A stretch of DNA of 64,000 nt from the NCBI GenBank assembly GCA_018433765.1, contig JAHDQO010000013.1, positions 62,001 to 126,000 of the forward strand. The letters are read 5' to 3'. Each line of letters begins with the position of its first letter. The stretch's first letter is position 1. Made by a program: the position numbers and the translations under genes. The stretch is from Tissierellales bacterium (GTDB lineage Bacteria; Bacillota; Clostridia; Tissierellales; Sedimentibacteraceae). The notes under the pieces were generated by a model. It searched no databases. It was not told the origin of the DNA and saw only the letters and a list, made by a program, of their open reading frames with translations. This document shows positions 43,886-54,340 of the stretch, in pieces.

Positions 43886-45432
43886 TAAAGCTCTCTTTCT
43901 ATTAAAATCTTATCTCCTACTAGTACATCTGATTCTGATTCAATTTCGTTTAGTTTCATGAGGTAATTCATGGAAACATTGTAGTTTTTAGCTATATCCC
44001 ATAATGTTTCACCGGGTTGAACTACGCGGAATACTAAACTAGGCATTTCTTTACTGTCAATAGATCCTAAGTCATTTACATTATTTATGACCATAAATTC
44101 TTTTTTAGATTTATATGTGATCTCGGATACAATTTCTGCATTTACTAGAACAGTACTCATGTTTTTTCTGTAGCCGCTGAACTTATAAACATTAATATCT
44201 ACATCAAATTCATTTTTCTGCTGTTTCTCAGTTAAATTAACTGATACACTGAAAGGAAGATTTGTTCTCATACCATCAATTTTATCTATATCTCCATTAA
44301 GATATATCAATTCAGTATCTAAGAATCCTTCAATAACAAGTTTATCATTAAAAACTCTTTTCTCAGATATCTTTGGTACAATATCAACAGTATATACGTC
44401 TTTAACTGATCCATCTACTACATCAAAAGTTTTTTCATATTCAGTATTAACAGTTTTAATTTCGTCAATTGATTCTACTATTACGTTATTTCTTAACAAT
44501 TCTATGCTTGAAATTGTTGAGTAACCATCTGTTACAACACTCTTTTCAGTATCTTTGTAAATTTTAGAACATATGTTGAAATCTGCTTTTATGTTAATAA
44601 TTTTGTTTTCTAAATCTTCATTTTTATCTATCTCAAATTCTATATTTGAAAGCTCTGTACTTATTTTCCTAAGCATATCTTCACTACTGTTTTTTATTTC
44701 AGAATAGTGAGTAAATGGAAATTCTTTAGCAGTATAATTGATTGAAGAAAACTTGTTATCTTCTACATATAAAACTCCAATTTTGCACATACCTTCAATA
44801 AGCATACGTTCACTCATTATGTCTGTTTCTACAATATAAGCATTAGCATCTACTCTTAATACGTTTGATATTTCATCCATATTCATGTCAAGTTCTATGA
44901 AATCATTTAAGTAAACAGTTGAAATATCGGAACTAGCTACTTCGGTATATTTGATATTTTTAGTTTTTATTTGGAAGTCTGAAACGTTGCTTACATCTGA
45001 TATATACTCTATGCTTTGTTTATTTGTTACTTCAGCATCAATTTTTATAACTGCTCTTATTTGTATTTTTCTTTCAGAAATAATTTCAGCACTTATATAA
45101 TCAATATAAATATCTGAATTTCCATCCATTTTTTCTTTTGCTCCTTGAATTTCAAGATCTTCCATGAAATCTATATTTCCTGAAGTGCCAAAAGTGTTAA
45201 TCTCTTCTCCATCTGAACGATATACAATATTAAAGTTCAAATCTCCATAAACAGATGCTTTATTAGTAGTAACAGCAATGTTTTTTACCTTAGCGTTTCC
45301 GTTTGCAGAAATGATTTTTTCTATATTAGGCATTTCTTCAGAAATATAAACTTCACCTTCAACAATTGTTTCAACAGAATTTGTACCAACTTTTTCTCTG
45401 TAAACAAATGTATCATTTATTAATTCAAACAA
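43885..45432 (-). CDS. SPOCS (DUF3794)/LysM protein, SipL-like
   Basis: A 515-residue protein with several SPOCS/DUF3794 repeats (for example VEGEVYISEEMPNIEKIIS, DFIELDMNMDEISNVLRVDA) and a C-terminal LysM domain (VVQPGETLWDIAKNYNVSMN). This is the layout of SipL, the spore-coat assembly partner of SpoIVA in Clostridioides difficile, so a role in spore morphogenesis is likely. An upstream ATG at 45480 lacks a ribosome site; TTG 45432 follows AAAGGGGG at eight bases and gives the usual DUF3794 start (LFELINDTFVYREKVG), so I choose it. Confidence 0.8.
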   Translation of the reverse strand: MFELINDTFVYREKVGTNSVETIVEGEVYISEEMPNIEKIISANGNAKVKNIAVTTNKASVYGDLNFNIVYRSDGEEINTFGTSGNIDFMEDLEIQGAKEKMDGNSDIYIDYISAEIISERKIQIRAVIKIDAEVTNKQSIEYISDVSNVSDFQIKTKNIKYTEVASSDISTVYLNDFIELDMNMDEISNVLRVDANAYIVETDIMSERMLIEGMCKIGVLYVEDNKFSSINYTAKEFPFTHYSEIKNSSEDMLRKISTELSNIEFEIDKNEDLENKIINIKADFNICSKIYKDTEKSVVTDGYSTISSIELLRNNVIVESIDEIKTVNTEYEKTFDVVDGSVKDVYTVDIVPKISEKRVFNDKLVIEGFLDTELIYLNGDIDKIDGMRTNLPFSVSVNLTEKQQKNEFDVDINVYKFSGYRKNMSTVLVNAEIVSEITYKSKKEFMVINNVNDLGSIDSKEMPSLVFRVVQPGETLWDIAKNYNVSMNYLMKLNEIESESDVLVGDKILIEREL

Positions 45433-45603
45433 TTTTATATCCCCCTTTAAGAAACCTGTTTTCTTAATATGTATATGCATGTTTAATATTAATAGTACAA
45501 ATTATATTACAGAGTTTTTGACAAACTTTTATAAGACTGTGTGTTAATATACTTAGAATATTATTTTTATTAAATATCATCTGTGTAGAGGATTGATAAC
45601 TAA

Positions 45604-46062
45604 TTGAAAGTATTTAAAATATTATTAATTTTTTTAATAATAATTGTATTTATAACTATGGTATGTTTTATAGGTTTAATATTAACTAATAAAATAAATT
45701 TTTTATCAGTTTTATCAAGCAGTATGAGTCCTGTAATAGAGCAGGGAGATATGGTAATAACAATACCTATTAAAATAAGCAATATAAAATTAGGAGATAT
45801 TATAACATATAACCAAGAGGATAAACTTATTACACATAGAGTTGAACAAGTATACGAAAATTATGGAAAAACTTTATTTATTACGAAAGGAGATGCAAAC
45901 AAATTTCAAGATATAAATCCCGTAAAAAAAGAACAAATTGTGGGATTGTACTTAACAAAAATACCTAGAAACTTATGTTATATAGCAAAGTCAAAATGGA
46001 GTATATTTCTAATTTTAATATCTTTATTAATAATTAGAATATTAACTAATAAAAAAAGTTGA
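45604..46062 (+). CDS. SipW-like signal peptidase I (S26B)
   Basis: A 152-residue membrane protein. An N-terminal membrane segment (about 4-28) is followed by the catalytic serine in LSSSMSPVIEQGD and, instead of a lysine, the histidine in LITHRVEQVYE. This Ser/His arrangement is that of the SipW/ER-type signal peptidases. FITKGDANKFQD and a C-terminal membrane segment complete the family pattern. TTG 45604 is the start, with AGAGGA 11 bases upstream. SipW types often process special exported proteins; none is next to it here. Confidence 0.8.
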   Translation: MKVFKILLIFLIIIVFITMVCFIGLILTNKINFLSVLSSSMSPVIEQGDMVITIPIKISNIKLGDIITYNQEDKLITHRVEQVYENYGKTLFITKGDANKFQDINPVKKEQIVGLYLTKIPRNLCYIAKSKWSIFLILISLLIIRILTNKKS

Positions 46063-46081
46063 TAAAATTGTAAAAAAAGAA

Positions 46082-46198
46082 TTGACCTTTTACGTTTTTT
46101 AATATAAGATATTTGGGTGTGAAAATTATATATATTTTTTAAAAATTTGAAGAGACTAAAAAAAAAACCCCATTTTTTGTCTCTATTTTTTATTTTCT
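46082..46198 (+). promoter_or_regulatory. pyrG promoter and attenuator
   Basis: TTGACC (46082), 17 bases, TAAGAT (46105-46110), then ATTTGGGTGTG with a likely start at the GGG. About 35 bases further an intrinsic terminator AGAGAC / GTCTCT with A/T extension, CCCC in its loop and a T-run (46151-46198) precedes pyrG. In Gram-positive pyrG genes extra 5' G residues are added when CTP is low and block the terminator. Here the layout is kept, but the GGG is followed by T and not C. Confidence 0.6.
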
Positions 46199-46203
46199 AA
46201 TGA

Positions 46204-47841
<1,638 letters not shown>

Positions 47842-47894
47842 AATGCTAAACGTAGTAAATTAAAAATTTAAAATGCAAAATTAGAAATTAAGGG

Positions 47895-47922
47895 AAGGAT
47901 TTGGCTCAGCCAAATCCTTTTT
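47895..47922 (+). terminator. Intrinsic terminator after pyrG
   Basis: AAGGATTTGGC TCA GCCAAATCCTT stem with a T-run. Confidence 0.85.
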
Positions 47923-47932
47923 GATATTTAAC

Positions 47933-48040
47933 TTTTTCAACTAACGAACTTTTCAACTTTCCAACTAACCAACTTTCCAACCTTCCAACCTTCCAACTTA
48001 CTATATTTTCAGTGTTCTTCCGTGTGTTTCCGTGGTTAAT
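47933..48040. repeat. CCAAC-type tract and CACGGAA-type tail
   Basis: A run of short words AACTTTCCAACTAACCAACT and ACCTTCCAACCTTCCAACTT (47933-48000), then GTGTTCTTCCGTGTGTTTCC and GTGGTTAA (48012-48037). The CCAAC words are the inverse of the AGTTGG words at 22410-22445. No inverted partner lies within this gap. The rest of 47842-48210 is AT-rich without a gene. Confidence 0.75.
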
Positions 48041-48210
48041 CTAAATCTTTTATCTTCTATGTTTTTTCCGTAATTGTTTTTTGTAATTAGAATGTAATAA
48101 ACAGAATTAAAATAAGTATTATAATAAGTGTAACATGAAATATTTTTATATTATATAATAATTTTACATTTTATATTAAATTTTTGAAAAATTATTTGAT
48201 TGGTGATTAT

Positions 48211-50541
48211 ATGAAAAAAATTATAACAATTGCATTAGTATTAATTTTAGTATTTACAAATACTTTAGTATATTCAGTTGAGTTTTCTGATGTAAAAGAT
48301 ACAAAATATGAGGAAGCGGTTAACTTTTTAGCTGCATATGAAATAGCAAACGGATTTCCGGACGGAACATTTAAACCTGAGGATTATATTACTAGAGGAG
48401 AAATGTCAAAGTTACTAACAATAGTACTTGGTTATAAAGAATATTCACAAAATATGACAAGTGAATTTGAAGATGTAAAAGGACACTGGTCAGAGCAGTA
48501 CGTAGAAATAATGAGCACACTCGGTATAGTAGAGGGATATTCAAGAACTACTTTTAAACCAGATGATAATATTGCTTATTCAGAAGCAGTTACAATGATA
48601 TTAAGAACTCTAGGTTATACAGACGAATCACTTCCCGGAGAATGGCCTTATGATTATTATGTAAAGGCAGGCGAGTTAGGAATAGTAGATGAAGTAGAAT
48701 TTGCCTATAGCTATGCAACAAGAGGAGATATAGCAATTATGATATATAATGCTATTAATTGCAATACTGTAAGAGTAGATAAAAATGATCAAGAAATAAA
48801 AGTAAATAGAACAACTTTGTTAAGTGAGTTGGATGGAAAAAAAAGAACATGTCATATAACTTTAAGTTACTTAGATAAGCCATCTAAAGTAAATTTAGAG
48901 CAGTATCTATTTCATGAAGCTGATATTTACTATAATTCTGAAGGAGAAATAGTATATGTTAATAACATTACTACTAGTGAGTTTAAAGGAAGAATAACTA
49001 GTAAAGTATCAACATATAAAATATTTGTTAAAGATGACAATGGGAATATAAAACTATTTAACACAAGGAATTTACCTATATACTACAATGGTGCTGAAGG
49101 TAGAAAATTATCCACTTTATTAGACGGTGAAGTTACTATTATATACGATGATAAAGCTGAAACAGGTAGTGCAGAAGGAATTATAAAAACAGAAGTTACA
49201 GATGTAAAAGTTGTAGACTCAGATAATTTATATGAGCCAGACAGTGATGTATTTATGGATATATATCTGCCTAAAAACAGAGATGATACGCCTGATCATG
49301 ATAATATCACTGTTACAGGTGCAGCAGTAAGTCTGCAGACAATTAAAGAAAAAGATTTACTATATTTTTATGAAACGAACGAATATGAATATTCAAAAAC
49401 AAAGTTAGCTATAGATGTAGTAAGAAATCTAGTAGCAGGCAGAGTTGAAAAGAAAGATTCAGAAGCACAAACATATACAATCAGTGGTGAAACATATGAG
49501 TTGAGTCCTTATTTTGCTAAAACAGAAAAAATAGAACTTGGGTACGATGTTGAGGCTGTCCTAGATAAAGAGGGAAAAATAGTTAAATTTTATGTTACAA
49601 ATTATAATTATATACCTCAAAACTATGGATTGGTGATAGGTACAGATAGTGGAAGTAGATTAGAGACTATACCTGTGGAATTAATACTTCCAAGAATTAA
49701 AATAATAGATGTAGAAGGGAATACTAATATATACGATGTAGAAGAAAATTCAAATATAGTAACTAAATCTGAAGAAGGCTTAGGACTAAAACTTTCAATA
49801 AATTTAGATGACAATGATATAGTTAAATATCAAGTAGAAGAAAATGGTAAAATAAAAACAATAGAAGAAGTTGAAACTCAAGATATTAAAAGTTCATATG
49901 ATAATTCTTCGGGTTTAGTAAAAGATGAAAATAAAACTATAAATGATGAAACAATAATTTTCTATAAAGATAAAAATGAAGAATACAGTCTTTTAGAAGC
50001 AAAACAGCTTGATGAAATAATAGCAGGTAAAATAATATCTAATCAAAACAATGAAATTAGTATGATGTATTTAGAAAAAGGAGTAAAAGATCCTTATACC
50101 GGTTATGAATACGGCATCTTAAAGGAAGTAATATACACACTTGATGCAAAAGATAATGAAGTAGAAGAAGCTGTTCTATATGATACAAAGCAAACACGAA
50201 TTACAATACCAAACATGGAAAAATCACTAAAAGATTATGTTAACAAACTTGTTAAACTAAGTTTAAAACAAGGGAAAATAGCAGATGTAGAAGTAGTAAT
50301 AGCAGAAAATAATATTACACAAGTACAAGAAATTTATCCTAAACAGCTGCAGATAGATGGTACTTATTACGAAATATGTGAGAACGCAATAGTATATCTA
50401 TGTAAAACAAATGAGGACGGAGAAATTATCAGCACATCAAAAGGAAGTATAAACGACATAGAAGTAGGTACGAAATTACAATTCTACGATATAACAGGAG
50501 AATACGAAGGGCTAATAGATATTATAATTGTGTATGAATAG
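48211..50541 (+). CDS. S-layer homology (SLH) domain surface protein 1
   Basis: A 776-residue exported protein. A signal peptide (MKKIITIALVLILVFTN) is followed by SLH repeats: VEFSDVKDTKYEEAVNFLAA / GFPDGTFKPEDYITRGEMSK and FEDVKGHWSEQYVEIMSTLG / FKPDDNIAYSEAVTMILRTL, and a less clear third. The remaining 570 residues are beta-rich with no recognised enzyme domain. SLH domains hold proteins to secondary cell-wall polymers, so this is a surface protein. ATG 48211 is chosen because it gives a proper signal peptide; the frame is open from 48184. It shares architecture with the two larger SLH genes downstream. Confidence 0.85.
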   Translation: MKKIITIALVLILVFTNTLVYSVEFSDVKDTKYEEAVNFLAAYEIANGFPDGTFKPEDYITRGEMSKLLTIVLGYKEYSQNMTSEFEDVKGHWSEQYVEIMSTLGIVEGYSRTTFKPDDNIAYSEAVTMILRTLGYTDESLPGEWPYDYYVKAGELGIVDEVEFAYSYATRGDIAIMIYNAINCNTVRVDKNDQEIKVNRTTLLSELDGKKRTCHITLSYLDKPSKVNLEQYLFHEADIYYNSEGEIVYVNNITTSEFKGRITSKVSTYKIFVKDDNGNIKLFNTRNLPIYYNGAEGRKLSTLLDGEVTIIYDDKAETGSAEGIIKTEVTDVKVVDSDNLYEPDSDVFMDIYLPKNRDDTPDHDNITVTGAAVSLQTIKEKDLLYFYETNEYEYSKTKLAIDVVRNLVAGRVEKKDSEAQTYTISGETYELSPYFAKTEKIELGYDVEAVLDKEGKIVKFYVTNYNYIPQNYGLVIGTDSGSRLETIPVELILPRIKIIDVEGNTNIYDVEENSNIVTKSEEGLGLKLSINLDDNDIVKYQVEENGKIKTIEEVETQDIKSSYDNSSGLVKDENKTINDETIIFYKDKNEEYSLLEAKQLDEIIAGKIISNQNNEISMMYLEKGVKDPYTGYEYGILKEVIYTLDAKDNEVEEAVLYDTKQTRITIPNMEKSLKDYVNKLVKLSLKQGKIADVEVVIAENNITQVQEIYPKQLQIDGTYYEICENAIVYLCKTNEDGEIISTSKGSINDIEVGTKLQFYDITGEYEGLIDIIIVYE

Positions 50542-50562
50542 TAGAAACTAAAAATAATTAAT

Positions 50563-50597
50563 AATTAACCACGGAAAAACACGGGAGAACACGGAAT
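50563..50597. repeat. CACGGAA-type tail
   Basis: TTAACCACGGAAAAACACGG then GAGAACACGGAA directly after the SLH gene; no inverted partner is visible nearby. Confidence 0.75.
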
Positions 50598-50607
50598 AAA
50601 AATAAAG

Positions 50608-50634
50608 AATTCGCAAGAAATTGCGAATTTTTTT
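50608..50634 (+). terminator. Intrinsic terminator after SLH protein 1
   Basis: AATTCGCAA GAAA TTGCGAATT stem followed by TTTTT. Confidence 0.85.
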
Positions 50635-50635
50635 G

Positions 50636-50693
50636 TTGACAAAAATAAAAACACTTGATATCATGAACATATGAACAATCATTCACATATGTT
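50636..50693 (+). promoter_or_regulatory. Promoter and ArsR/SmtB-type operator
   Basis: TTGACA (50636), 17 bases, TATCAT (50659-50664). Just downstream, AACATATGAA / TTCACATATGTT (50666-50693) form an imperfect palindrome around TGAACAATCATTCA. This matches the TGAA-N6-TTCA pattern of CadC/CzrA/SmtB operators and suits autorepression of the following regulator. Confidence 0.7.
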
Positions 50694-50828
50694 TAAGATA
50701 AAAGTTAAAAGTGAAAAGTTAAAAATTATGGTAGCTTTACTTCGTAAAGCGATTATAAATAAAAATTAAAAATTTTATATAAAAAAATTTACCATTAACT
50801 ATTAGTTTTTAACTCTTAACTTTTAACT
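50694..50828. repeat. AAAAGTT-type composite element in the regulator leader
   Basis: Left tail GATAAAAGTTAAAAGTGAAA (50697-50728), ATGGTAG, palindrome GCTTTACTTCGTAAAGC (50734-50750), AT-rich spacer, CCATTAAC and right tail TTTTTAACTCTTAACTTTTA (50806-50827). The tails are complementary. It lies between the promoter/operator and the regulator start, so it should be in the message. Confidence 0.85.
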
Positions 50829-50848
50829 ACAAAAAAAGGAGTGTAAAT

Positions 50849-51196
50849 ATGAATTTGAGTGAAAATAATTGTATTCATGAGGATAAAGTTATAGAAGTAA
50901 AAAATAATATGCCTAGAGAAGAAAAATTATATGATTTAGCAGAATTATTTAAAGTGTTTGGAGATACAACAAGGGTGAAAATATTATGTACACTATTTAA
51001 AAATGAAATGTGTGTATGTGATATAGCAGCAGTATTAAATATGACACAATCAGCAGTATCACATCAGTTAAGAGTACTAAAAGCAGCACGCCTAGTAAAA
51101 TACACAAAAAAAGGTAAAGCCGTATACTATTCACTAGACGACGACCACGTAAAAACAATATTCGCCCAAGGCTTCGAACACATAAACCATGGATAA
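50849..51196 (+). CDS. ArsR/SmtB-family metal-responsive repressor
   Basis: A 115-residue winged-helix protein. ELFKVFGDTTRVKILCTLF leads to the metal-binding motif MCVCDIA (cysteine pair in the alpha-3 region, as in CadC/ArsR types), then the recognition helix LNMTQSAVSHQLRVLKAARL and the wing KYTKKGKAVYYSLDD. It would release its operator on binding Cd, Pb, Zn or similar metals. An operator-like palindrome lies upstream and a CPC-type metal ATPase downstream, the usual pairing. AAAAAAGGAGTG precedes the ATG. Confidence 0.9.
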   Translation: MNLSENNCIHEDKVIEVKNNMPREEKLYDLAELFKVFGDTTRVKILCTLFKNEMCVCDIAAVLNMTQSAVSHQLRVLKAARLVKYTKKGKAVYYSLDDDHVKTIFAQGFEHINHG

Positions 51197-51255
51197 AAAG
51201 ATAAAAAATAAAAGTTAAAAGTTAAAAATTATGGTAGCTTTACTTACGTAAAGAC
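51197..51255. repeat. AAAAGTT-type tail and palindrome
   Basis: Tail AAATAAAAGTTAAAAGTTAA (51208-51229), ATGGTAG, palindrome CTTTACTTACGTAAAG (51238-51253). It is close in sequence to 50697-50750. Confidence 0.8.
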
Positions 51256-51282
51256 AAAAAACAGATTTTAAAGGAGAAAGAT

Positions 51283-51639
51283 ATGTCTAATAAAAGTATA
51301 TTAATTGATAAATCTTTTGAGTTTGCTATAAATATAGTTGAACTATATAAAAATATAATACAAGATAAGAAAGAATATCAATTATCTAAGCAATTATTAA
51401 GGGCAGGAACAAGTATAGGAGCAAATATAAGAGAAAGCATATATGCTCAGAGTAAAAAAGACTTTTTATCTAAGATGAATATAGCTTTAAAAGAGGCAAA
51501 TGAAACAGAGTATTGGCTAGAACTTTTAATAAGAACATCTTTTATAACCCTAGACGAAGGAAATAAACTTTTATCAGAAAGCAGACAATTAAAAGCTATG
51601 TTAATAGCAACAGTCAAAACAACAAAAAATAATTTGTAA
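51283..51639 (+). CDS. Four-helix-bundle protein (23S rRNA IVP/Avd-like)
   Basis: A 118-residue all-helical protein of the four-helix-bundle family that includes proteins encoded in 23S rRNA intervening sequences: SFEFAINIVELYKNI, YQLSKQLLRAGTSIGANIRE, KKDFLSKMNIALKEANETEY, WLELLIRTSFIT and a final helix LLSESRQLKAMLIATVK. The conserved SIGANIxEA-like turn is clear. The biochemical function is unknown; distant relatives (Avd) help reverse transcriptases. It interrupts the repressor-ATPase pair and is flanked on both sides by repeat tails. AAGGAGAAAGAT precedes the ATG. No reverse transcriptase or rRNA is nearby. Confidence 0.85.
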   Translation: MSNKSILIDKSFEFAINIVELYKNIIQDKKEYQLSKQLLRAGTSIGANIRESIYAQSKKDFLSKMNIALKEANETEYWLELLIRTSFITLDEGNKLLSESRQLKAMLIATVKTTKNNL

Positions 51640-51660
51640 TAATAAATATTTTGAGAAAAA

Positions 51661-51850
51661 ACAAGCGAAATTACATAACTCTTAACTTTACATTTAACTT
51701 TTAACTTTACACTTTTAACTTAATAAATTTCACGAGTGTAACGAGTGAAAGTACCATTAACTCTTAACTTTTAACTTAATAAATTTCATGAGTGTAACGA
51801 GTGAAAGTACCATTAACTCTTAACTTTTAACTTTACACTTTTAACTTAAT
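51661..51850. repeat. Tandem repeat of AACTTTTAAC tails and TTTCACGAG palindromes
   Basis: Tails of CTTAACTTTACATTTAACTT words surround two units of TTTCACGAGTGTAACGAGTG (51728 and 51784), each followed by AAAGTACCATTAACTCTTAA; the period is 56 bases. The tails are inverted relative to those before the four-helix-bundle gene. Confidence 0.85.
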
Positions 51851-51864
51851 AACTGGGGGTCAAA

Positions 51865-54009
51865 ATGAAAACTTTAGAGCTTATATTAGAAGGACTTGAT
51901 TGTGCTCATTGCGGATTGAAAATAGAAGAAAAAGTAGGAAAACTGAGCAATGTAAAAACAAGTTCATTAAATTTTATAAAAAAGGAACTTACTATAGAGT
52001 ATACAGATATACAAGAAGATGAACTTATAAATAATATAAAACAAATTGTAAAAACTACAGAACCACATGTAAAAGTAAATATTAAACATAACAAAGAAGA
52101 ATTAACAGATACACACGAGCATTATCATGAACACAGCAGTCCTAATATAATAAAAAGAATAATCATAGGAGCTGTAATATTCTTATCTGCAGTATTCATA
52201 AAAATGGATGTGACATTAAATACTGCACTATTAGTATTAGCATATATGATTTTAGGTTATGATATTATTGCTAGAGCTGTAAAAAATATATTAAGAGGAC
52301 AAGTATTTGATGAGAACTTCCTTATGGCAGTTGCATCGCTAGGAGCTTTATTAATAAAAGAATATCCTGAAGCAGCAGGAGTTATGCTCTTTTACCAAAT
52401 TGGAGAATATTTACAAAGCAAAGCAGTTAACAAATCAAGAAAATCAATAAAAGATTTGCTAAACATAAAACCTGAATATGCAAATTTAAAACAAGGAAAC
52501 AAAACTATAAAAGTATCACCAGAAAAAGTTAATAAAGATGACATAATACTTATAAAACCGGGAGAAAAAATACCACTTGACGGTATAGTTATAGAAGGAA
52601 GTTCATCACTTGATACATCAGCACTTACAGGAGAATCAATGCCTGTAGATGTAAACGAAGGAAAAGAAGTACTAAGTGGTTCTATAAACCTAAATGGAGT
52701 GCTTACAATAAGAGTAACTAAAGAATATCATGAATCAACAGTAGCTAAAATACTATATCTTGTTGAAAAAGCAAGCACAAAAAAAGCCCATACAGAGAAT
52801 TTTATAACCAAGTTTGCTAAATATTATACACCTACAGTAGTTATATTAGCATTAATAATAAGTATAATACCTCCTTTATTTATTGAAGGAGCAGAATTTT
52901 ATGATTGGATGTACAGAGGACTTATATTCCTTGTAGTATCATGCCCTTGTGCGTTAGTTTTATCTATACCACTAACATACTTTGGAGGAATAGGAAGTGC
53001 ATCAAGACAAGGAATACTTATAAAAGGCAGTAACTATTTAGAAGCTTTATCAAATGTTGAAATAGCTGTATTTGATAAAACAGGCACCCTTACAGAGGGA
53101 ACATTTAAAGTTACAGAAATAAATGCATATAACAACTTTAGCAAAGATGATATTATTAAAATCGCATCATATGCAGAATATTATTCAAATCATCCTATTG
53201 CAAATTCAATTAAAAATGAATATAAAGAAAATATAATAGAACAAAAAATTAAAAACTATAATGAAATACCAGGTTATGGAGTAATAGTAAAAATAGATAA
53301 TCAAGAAGTTACAATAGGAAACAAAAAACTTATGGAAAAGCAAAAAATTGAAGTAGTTTCTCCAGATGATAAACTTGGAACTGTAATATATTTAGCAGTA
53401 AATAATGTTTTTGCTGGATGTATAATTATAAATGATAAATTAAAAAATAATACTCAAAATCTTATTAATAATTTAAAACAATTAGGTATAAACAAAACAG
53501 TGATGCTGACAGGAGATAATAAAAATTCAGCAAAATATATAAAAGATAAACTAAATATAGATGAATATTATGCGGAACTTCTTCCAAATGAAAAAGTAGA
53601 AATTGTAGAAAAACTATACAAACAGAAAAGTAAAAAAGGAAAACTTCTATTTGTAGGAGATGGAATAAATGATGCCCCTGTGCTTATGCGATCAGACATA
53701 GGTATAGCCATGGGAGGCGTAGGATCAGATGCAGCAATAGAAGCAGCAGATATTGTTATAATGACTGATGAACCTCAGAAAGTTTATGAAAGCATAAAAA
53801 TAGCAAGCAAAACAAAAAGAATAGTATGGCAGAACATAATATTTGCTATAGGAATAAAAGTATTTGTATTAATACTAAGTACATTAGGTTCAGCAACAAT
53901 GCCCGAAGCAGTATTCGCTGACGTAGGAGTAGCCCTTCTAGCAGTTCTAAACGCATCAAGAATACTAAAAAAGATAAAAGTGAAAAGTGAAAAGATAAAA
54001 GTTATATGA
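51865..54009 (+). CDS. Heavy-metal P1B-type ATPase (Cd/Zn/Pb group)
   Basis: A 714-residue metal exporter. An N-terminal HMA domain has GLDCAHCG (metal Cys13 and 16), followed by a His-rich stretch HEHYHEHSS. Then come the membrane domain, the A-domain LDTSALTGESMPV, the membrane metal motif SCPCALVL, the phosphorylation site FDKTGTLTEGT, the HP loop SNHPIANSI, and the hinge FVGDGINDAPVLM. AACTGGGGGTC precedes the ATG. With the ArsR-type repressor upstream it forms a metal resistance unit. The last dozen residues (KIKVKSEKIKVI) are encoded by an AAAAGTG repeat tail and are not part of the family fold. Confidence 0.93.
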   Translation: MKTLELILEGLDCAHCGLKIEEKVGKLSNVKTSSLNFIKKELTIEYTDIQEDELINNIKQIVKTTEPHVKVNIKHNKEELTDTHEHYHEHSSPNIIKRIIIGAVIFLSAVFIKMDVTLNTALLVLAYMILGYDIIARAVKNILRGQVFDENFLMAVASLGALLIKEYPEAAGVMLFYQIGEYLQSKAVNKSRKSIKDLLNIKPEYANLKQGNKTIKVSPEKVNKDDIILIKPGEKIPLDGIVIEGSSSLDTSALTGESMPVDVNEGKEVLSGSINLNGVLTIRVTKEYHESTVAKILYLVEKASTKKAHTENFITKFAKYYTPTVVILALIISIIPPLFIEGAEFYDWMYRGLIFLVVSCPCALVLSIPLTYFGGIGSASRQGILIKGSNYLEALSNVEIAVFDKTGTLTEGTFKVTEINAYNNFSKDDIIKIASYAEYYSNHPIANSIKNEYKENIIEQKIKNYNEIPGYGVIVKIDNQEVTIGNKKLMEKQKIEVVSPDDKLGTVIYLAVNNVFAGCIIINDKLKNNTQNLINNLKQLGINKTVMLTGDNKNSAKYIKDKLNIDEYYAELLPNEKVEIVEKLYKQKSKKGKLLFVGDGINDAPVLMRSDIGIAMGGVGSDAAIEAADIVIMTDEPQKVYESIKIASKTKRIVWQNIIFAIGIKVFVLILSTLGSATMPEAVFADVGVALLAVLNASRILKKIKVKSEKIKVI

Positions 54010-54340
54010 AGCTTTACTCATTACTTCGTAAAAAAAGTAGAAATTTAAAATTTTAGATAAGAGTACTTAAGCGTAACGCAGTGTAGTCGGAAAATCTTAT
54101 AACTACACTCTTAACTCTTATCTTATTAACTTTTATCCTAATACATTTACATATTTTCTTCGTCCCTCCGTGTATTTTGGGGTTAATTAAAAATAAGCTA
54201 TCTAAGTATAAAGTAAGTTATCCGAGCAAAAGCAATATTAAAACAAAACATAAATAAGAATATAAAAAATTTTGTAAAAAATTTTAACCATTAACTATAC
54301 ATTATCAATTATCAACTATCAACTGTATTAGTATTTCCGT
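53973..54340. repeat. Repeat mosaic after the metal ATPase
   Basis: Tail GATAAAAGTGAAAAGTGAAA (from 53977, inside the ATPase gene), ATGAAG, palindrome GCTTTACTCATTACTTCGTA, inverted tail ACACTCTTAACTCTTATCTT (54111-54140), a worn CACGGAA tail (CGTCCCTCCGTGTATTTT, 54160), CCATTAAC, tail ATTATCAATTATCAACTATC (54303-54325) and TATTTCCGTGGTTAATCG (54330-54347). Confidence 0.75.

Noticed and set aside
51283-51639. Diversity-generating retroelement or rRNA intervening sequence
   Set aside because: The four-helix-bundle protein can accompany both, but no reverse transcriptase, template/variable repeat pair or rRNA is visible nearby.
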